Origin: an uncultured Clostridia bacterium
Lineage (GTDB): Bacteria; Bacillota; Clostridia; Oscillospirales; Oscillospiraceae
Length of the DNA: 40,528 nt
Direction: 5' to 3'
Assembly (NCBI GenBank): GCA_947572235.1
Contig: CANPBB010000011.1
Coordinates: 1-40,528 of the forward strand
Position 1 is the first letter of the stretch, and each line of letters begins with the position of its first letter. The position numbers were made by a program, and so were the translations under genes. Shown piece after piece: positions 37,793-40,528 of this stretch. The notes beneath the pieces were generated by a model. The model was not told the origin of the DNA, did not search any database, and worked only from the letters and a program-made list of their open reading frames with translations.

Positions 37793-39075
37793 TGGGTGTC
37801 TCGGAAAAGCTGTTTGAGGCGGCACAGCGGGTGCTGCCGGGAGGGGTCAACTCCCCGGTGCGGGCCTATCGGGCGGTGAAGATGGCGCCCCGGTTCCTCA
37901 CACGGGCCGATGGGGCCTATGTGTACGATGAGGACGGCGGAAGGTATATCGACTATGTCTGCTCCTGGGGGCCCATGATCCTTGGACACAACCACCCGGT
38001 GATCCGGGAGGCGGTGGAGCGGGCGGTGAAGGACGGTCTCAGCTTCGGCGCGCCCACCCGGCGGGAGGTGGAGATGGCGGAGCTGATGGTGGAGCTGGTG
38101 CCCCACATCGAGATGGTGCGGATGGTGAACTCCGGCACCGAGGCCGTCATGAGCGCCGTGCGGCTGGCCCGGGGGGCCACCGGGCGGGACAAGATCATCA
38201 AGTTCGAGGGCTGCTACCACGGGCACAGCGACTGCCTGCTGGTAAACGCCGGGTCCTCGGCGCTGGCCGGGGGGCGTCCCAGCTCCGCCGGGGTGCCGGA
38301 GGACATCGTGAAGCACACCCTTACCGCCCAGTTTAACGATCTTGGGTCGGTGGAGGCATTGCTGGCGCAGTATCCCGAGGAGGTGGCCTGCGTGCTGGTG
38401 GAGCCGGTGGCGGCCAATATGGGCGTGGTGCCTCCGGCGGAGGGATTTTTGCAGGGGCTCCGGGGGCTGTGCGACAGGTACGGGGCTCTGCTGGTGTTTG
38501 ACGAGGTGATCACCGGGTTCCGGCTGGGGACCGGCGGGGCGCAGGCGTACTACGGCGTCCGGGCGGATTTGGTGACATTCGGGAAGATTATCGGCGGCGG
38601 GATGCCCGTGGGGGCCTACGCCGGGAGCCGGGCGCTGATGGAGCAGGTGGCCCCCTGCGGGGGGGTCTATCAGGCGGGGACACTGTCGGGAAATCCGGTG
38701 GCTATGGCCGCGGGGCTTGCCCAGCTGCAGTATTTACAGGAGCACCCGGAGGTGTATGCCCAGATCGACGGCTACGCGGAACGGCTGGCGTCGGGGATGC
38801 GGGAGATCGCCGCCAGGGCCGGGGTGAGCGCGGCGGTGAATCAGACGGCCAGCCTCCTCTCCCCCTTCTTTGCCGCGGGGACGGTGGGATCTTTCGCCGC
38901 GGCCAAGGGCAGCGATTTGGACCGGTACGCCAGCTATTTTGCCGGGATGCTCCAGAACGGCGTGGCACTGGCGCCGGCCCAGTTTGAGGCCATGTTCGTC
39001 AGCGCCGCCCACGGTGAGGAGGAGTTTGAAAGGACGCTGGAGGCCTTTGAGCGGGTTGTGCGGTCTTTTTGTTGA
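37792..39075 (+). CDS. hemL: Glutamate-1-semialdehyde 2,1-aminomutase
   Basis: PLP enzyme converting glutamate-1-semialdehyde to 5-aminolevulinate. The 427-residue length is typical. Motifs are VLPGGVNSPVRAYRAV (near residues 14-29), YVCSWGPMILGHNHP, VNSGTEAVMSAVRLARGATG (near 117-136), KFEGCYHGHSDCLLV, LLVFDEVITGFRLG (near 235-248) and the PLP lysine in TFGKIIGGGMPVGA near residue 266. It begins within the hemB stop (TGATG). With hemA and hemB it completes the C5 route to porphobilinogen. Confidence 0.97.
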   Translation: MGVSEKLFEAAQRVLPGGVNSPVRAYRAVKMAPRFLTRADGAYVYDEDGGRYIDYVCSWGPMILGHNHPVIREAVERAVKDGLSFGAPTRREVEMAELMVELVPHIEMVRMVNSGTEAVMSAVRLARGATGRDKIIKFEGCYHGHSDCLLVNAGSSALAGGRPSSAGVPEDIVKHTLTAQFNDLGSVEALLAQYPEEVACVLVEPVAANMGVVPPAEGFLQGLRGLCDRYGALLVFDEVITGFRLGTGGAQAYYGVRADLVTFGKIIGGGMPVGAYAGSRALMEQVAPCGGVYQAGTLSGNPVAMAAGLAQLQYLQEHPEVYAQIDGYAERLASGMREIAARAGVSAAVNQTASLLSPFFAAGTVGSFAAAKGSDLDRYASYFAGMLQNGVALAPAQFEAMFVSAAHGEEEFERTLEAFERVVRSFC

Positions 39076-39160
39076 AAGGCGGAAATGACACTTGGTTTTG
39101 CAGCGCAAAACCTCAGTGGCCTGCGTCCTCGAAGGGGGAAACGTATCAAAAGGATTTTTC

Positions 39161-39730
39161 ATGAGGGTGAGGGTTTGTATGGACATGATGGCGCTTGCGA
39201 AACTGATCCTGCCGCCGGAGGAGTACGGCGAGCTGCGGGAGGCGGTGGGGCTGCTGGAGGCTGGGGACTTTGCCGCTTTCTATGAGAAGTCCCCCGGCAT
39301 CGTGCTGAGTGTGCTGTTTATTGACAATTTGGAGGAGTTTTTGGACTTTTCCAAGGAGAATACGCTGGACCGGGAGTGCGTCTGCGCCGCCTTTCTCTGC
39401 GGCAAGGGGTATGGGCTCTCTGTCGGCGGGTACGAGGACGATTCGACGCAGGCGCTGGTCGGGTTCCTGCAAGGGAGGGGCGCGGCGGCGCCGGAGGCCT
39501 TGGAAATTCTCCAGCGGGAGCGGGTCTACACGGACTGCGGCGACTTCGACAATTTTGAGCGGACGCTAAGTGAGGTCAATCAGGTGCTGGAGGGCCAAGG
39601 GGTGCGCTTGGCGGTCTGGGAGGACTTCGTGTACTGCGACTGCGAGTACACCCTCCTGCTGCTGGACAGGGCGCTGGCGGAGCGGGTCCACGCCGGGTGG
39701 CGGAGCGAAAGTTTTATGATCTATCTGTGA
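39161..39730 (+). CDS. Unrecognised protein downstream of hemL
   Basis: This 189-residue protein contains LPPEEYGELREAVGLLEAGDF near the N-terminus, a middle DRECVCAAFLCGKGYGLSVGG and a C-terminal DFDNFERTLSEVNQVL and LAVWEDFVYCDCEYTLLLL. Several cysteines occur but no metal-site pattern is clear. From memory it may belong to DUF6630, which I cannot verify. The ATG at 39161 follows AAAGGA; ATG at 39179 after GAGGGT is an alternative. It is 85 bases after hemL in the same direction and is followed by a GC-rich hairpin, so it may be the last gene of the operon. Confidence 0.72.
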   Translation: MRVRVCMDMMALAKLILPPEEYGELREAVGLLEAGDFAAFYEKSPGIVLSVLFIDNLEEFLDFSKENTLDRECVCAAFLCGKGYGLSVGGYEDDSTQALVGFLQGRGAAAPEALEILQRERVYTDCGDFDNFERTLSEVNQVLEGQGVRLAVWEDFVYCDCEYTLLLLDRALAERVHAGWRSESFMIYL

Positions 39731-39732
39731 GA

Positions 39733-39772
39733 AGCGGCGGCGGCTGGGGGGATTTTCTCCGGCCGCCGCTGA
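39733..39772 (+). terminator. Possible terminator after the hem genes
   Basis: AGCGGCGG (39733-39740) pairs with CCGCCGCT (about 39763-39770) around a G-rich/C-rich interior, followed by GATTTT. The stem is strong but the U-run is short, so termination is likely but not certain. Confidence 0.5.
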
Positions 39773-40090
39773 TTTTGGCCGGGGGCGGAGGGTTCACAGT
39801 TTGTTCAGGATTTCTTCACAGAAGGTTCGCATCCCCTTCACGGGCAATTCAAAATTTTGGCATACTATAGCAGCAACAGGAGGTGATGCACCAAAGAAAC
39901 AAAGCAATGGCGGAAAAACGGTACAACAGCTTAGAAAGGGGGCCTGCTATCGGAGCTTATTGTCACTCCTATGGGAACATGTGTCTACTATGGCGAAACG
40001 CCATTTTACATAGATCTTTTCCTTTCTCTCTTTTCACACACTCTCTCTTTTTGCACACTCTCTTTTTGGACAGACATTTTGGGAACGAAG

Positions 40091-40186
40091 AGGCCCGCCG
40101 CAAAATGCGGCGGGCCTCAGCTTGTCAAAAAACCTTTTGGTTTTTTGACAAGCTGAGGGCAAATTTCGGCCGCAGGCCGAAATTTG
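40091..40186. repeat. Three abutting perfect palindromes
   Basis: 40091-40102 pairs with 40106-40117 (12 bp, loop AAA). 40118-40134 pairs with 40139-40155 (17 bp, loop TTTT). 40160-40171 pairs with 40175-40186 (12 bp, loop GCA). Each is perfect. The array resembles 6075-6126 and 11924-12118 in style. Confidence 0.85.
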
Positions 40187-40320
40187 TCGCTGCGGCGGGT
40201 TGATTTGACGCGAAAGGAACCCCTCTAAGAGCACCCACATAAATACAGTAACCATGACATTCAAAAAGCGGGCAGTTGCCGCAAAAAAGCAGCGGTCAAG
40301 TGACAAAATTGAACATTCTG

Positions 40321-40352
40321 GAAAGGGCGCGATTAGATAATCGCGCCCTTTC
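40321..40352. terminator. Perfect 15-bp hairpin before repA
   Basis: Arms 40321-40335 and 40338-40352 are fully complementary around a GA loop, followed by TGTTTTC. It may end a transcript entering from the left, insulating repA. Confidence 0.75.
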
Positions 40353-40375
40353 TGTTTTCAAAGGAGGTTATCCCC

Positions 40376-40528
40376 ATGCCAGAGCCCATTCTATCGGACT
40401 ACTTCTACGGCGATGAATCGGAGCAGTTTGTCTTTTTCAAAATCCCCCGCCAGCTCATTACCGCTCCCAAGTTCAAGCACGTCTCCACAGATGCCAAACT
40501 TCTCTATGGGATGCTGCTGGACCGGATG
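40376..40528 (+). CDS. RepA-type replication initiator, N-terminal 51 codons (cut by window end)
   Basis: After AAAGGAGG the frame reads MPEPILSDYFYGDESEQF, then FKIPRQLIT and HVSTDAKLLYGMLLDRM. This is the N-terminal RepA_N domain typical of replication initiators on plasmids and Tn1549-like conjugative elements in gut Clostridia (motif recognised from memory). The domain binds origin iterons and starts replication or relaxation of the element. The gene runs off the window. It suggests that an integrated element or plasmid-derived region begins near 40.3 kb. Confidence 0.85.
   Translation, partial: MPEPILSDYFYGDESEQFVFFKIPRQLITAPKFKHVSTDAKLLYGMLLDRM

Larger units (their letters stand above)
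39773..40375. other. Non-coding interval between hem operon and repA
   Basis: About 600 bases with lower GC. Open frames here either lack ribosome binding sites or cross the palindromes, so I call none. It holds a TTTTC-rich stretch (40015-40075), the palindrome array 40091-40186 and the terminator hairpin at 40321-40352. A mobile-element boundary may lie here, because the hem genes to the left are chromosomal and repA to the right is element-borne. No attachment-site repeat could be identified. Confidence 0.6.

Noticed and set aside
39883-40203. A 106-codon plus-strand frame before repA
   Set aside because: The start is squeezed against AGGAGG with impossible spacing, and the last third crosses the perfect palindromes; it looks accidental.

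Overview
The window looks like a chromosomal segment of a GC-rich anaerobic gut Clostridia, most like the Oscillospiraceae (Flavonifractor/Lawsonibacter type). That is an inference from GC-rich Firmicutes-style genes with strong AGGAGG ribosome binding sites, an oxygen-independent (early cobalt insertion) B12 pathway, and dense palindromic intergenic repeats. I could run no database search, so the genus is a guess.

Layout. (1) 1-343: remnants of an IS630-type transposase and of a large serine recombinase tail. (2) 433-2362: three small genes (HD-domain protein, ferritin-like protein, unknown protein). (3) 2377-13445, minus strand: one apparent aromatic amino acid operon, read in the order leader peptide/attenuator, aroF, tyrA, aroB, amidohydrolase, aroA, aroC, DUF3786-like gene, pheA, aroE-aroK fusion, aroQ, terminator. 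It encodes the whole route from erythrose-4-phosphate plus PEP to chorismate, and the entry into the Phe and Tyr branches. (4) 13417-13528: a compact divergent promoter hub. Leftward is a Phe/Tyr-rich leader peptide with a terminator and a visible competing antiterminator; rightward is a cobalamin riboswitch with its own terminator. (5) 13764-32174, plus strand: the anaerobic cobalamin pathway, cbiD, cbiF, cbiG, cbiH, unknown membrane gene, cbiJ, cbiET, cbiA, cobT, cobU, cobS, short cobU-like gene, cobC, cbiB, cobD, cbiP, cbiC, cbiK, cbiL. (6) 32178-39730: the tetrapyrrole front end, hemA, sirC-type dehydrogenase, hemC, cobA-hemD fusion, unknown gene, hemB, hemL, unknown gene. (7) 39731-40528: palindromic non-coding DNA, then the first 51 codons of a RepA-type replication initiator, cut by the window edge.

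Together sections 5 and 6 carry glutamyl-tRNA through uroporphyrinogen III and sirohydrochlorin to the complete corrinoid with lower ligand. Not seen in the window are a corrinoid adenosyltransferase, cobalt transport genes, and hemE/later haem genes. The tetrapyrrole genes here therefore appear dedicated to B12.

The most interesting points are the Phe/Tyr attenuator ahead of a DAHP synthase; a family of GAGTTAG-bordered repeats that sit exactly between stop codons and ribosome binding sites and often supply the stop codon; a reversal of strand composition near 27-30 kb inside co-directional pathway genes; and several unexplained passenger genes (amidohydrolase, DUF3786-like, membrane protein, second short CobU-like protein) inside otherwise textbook operons.
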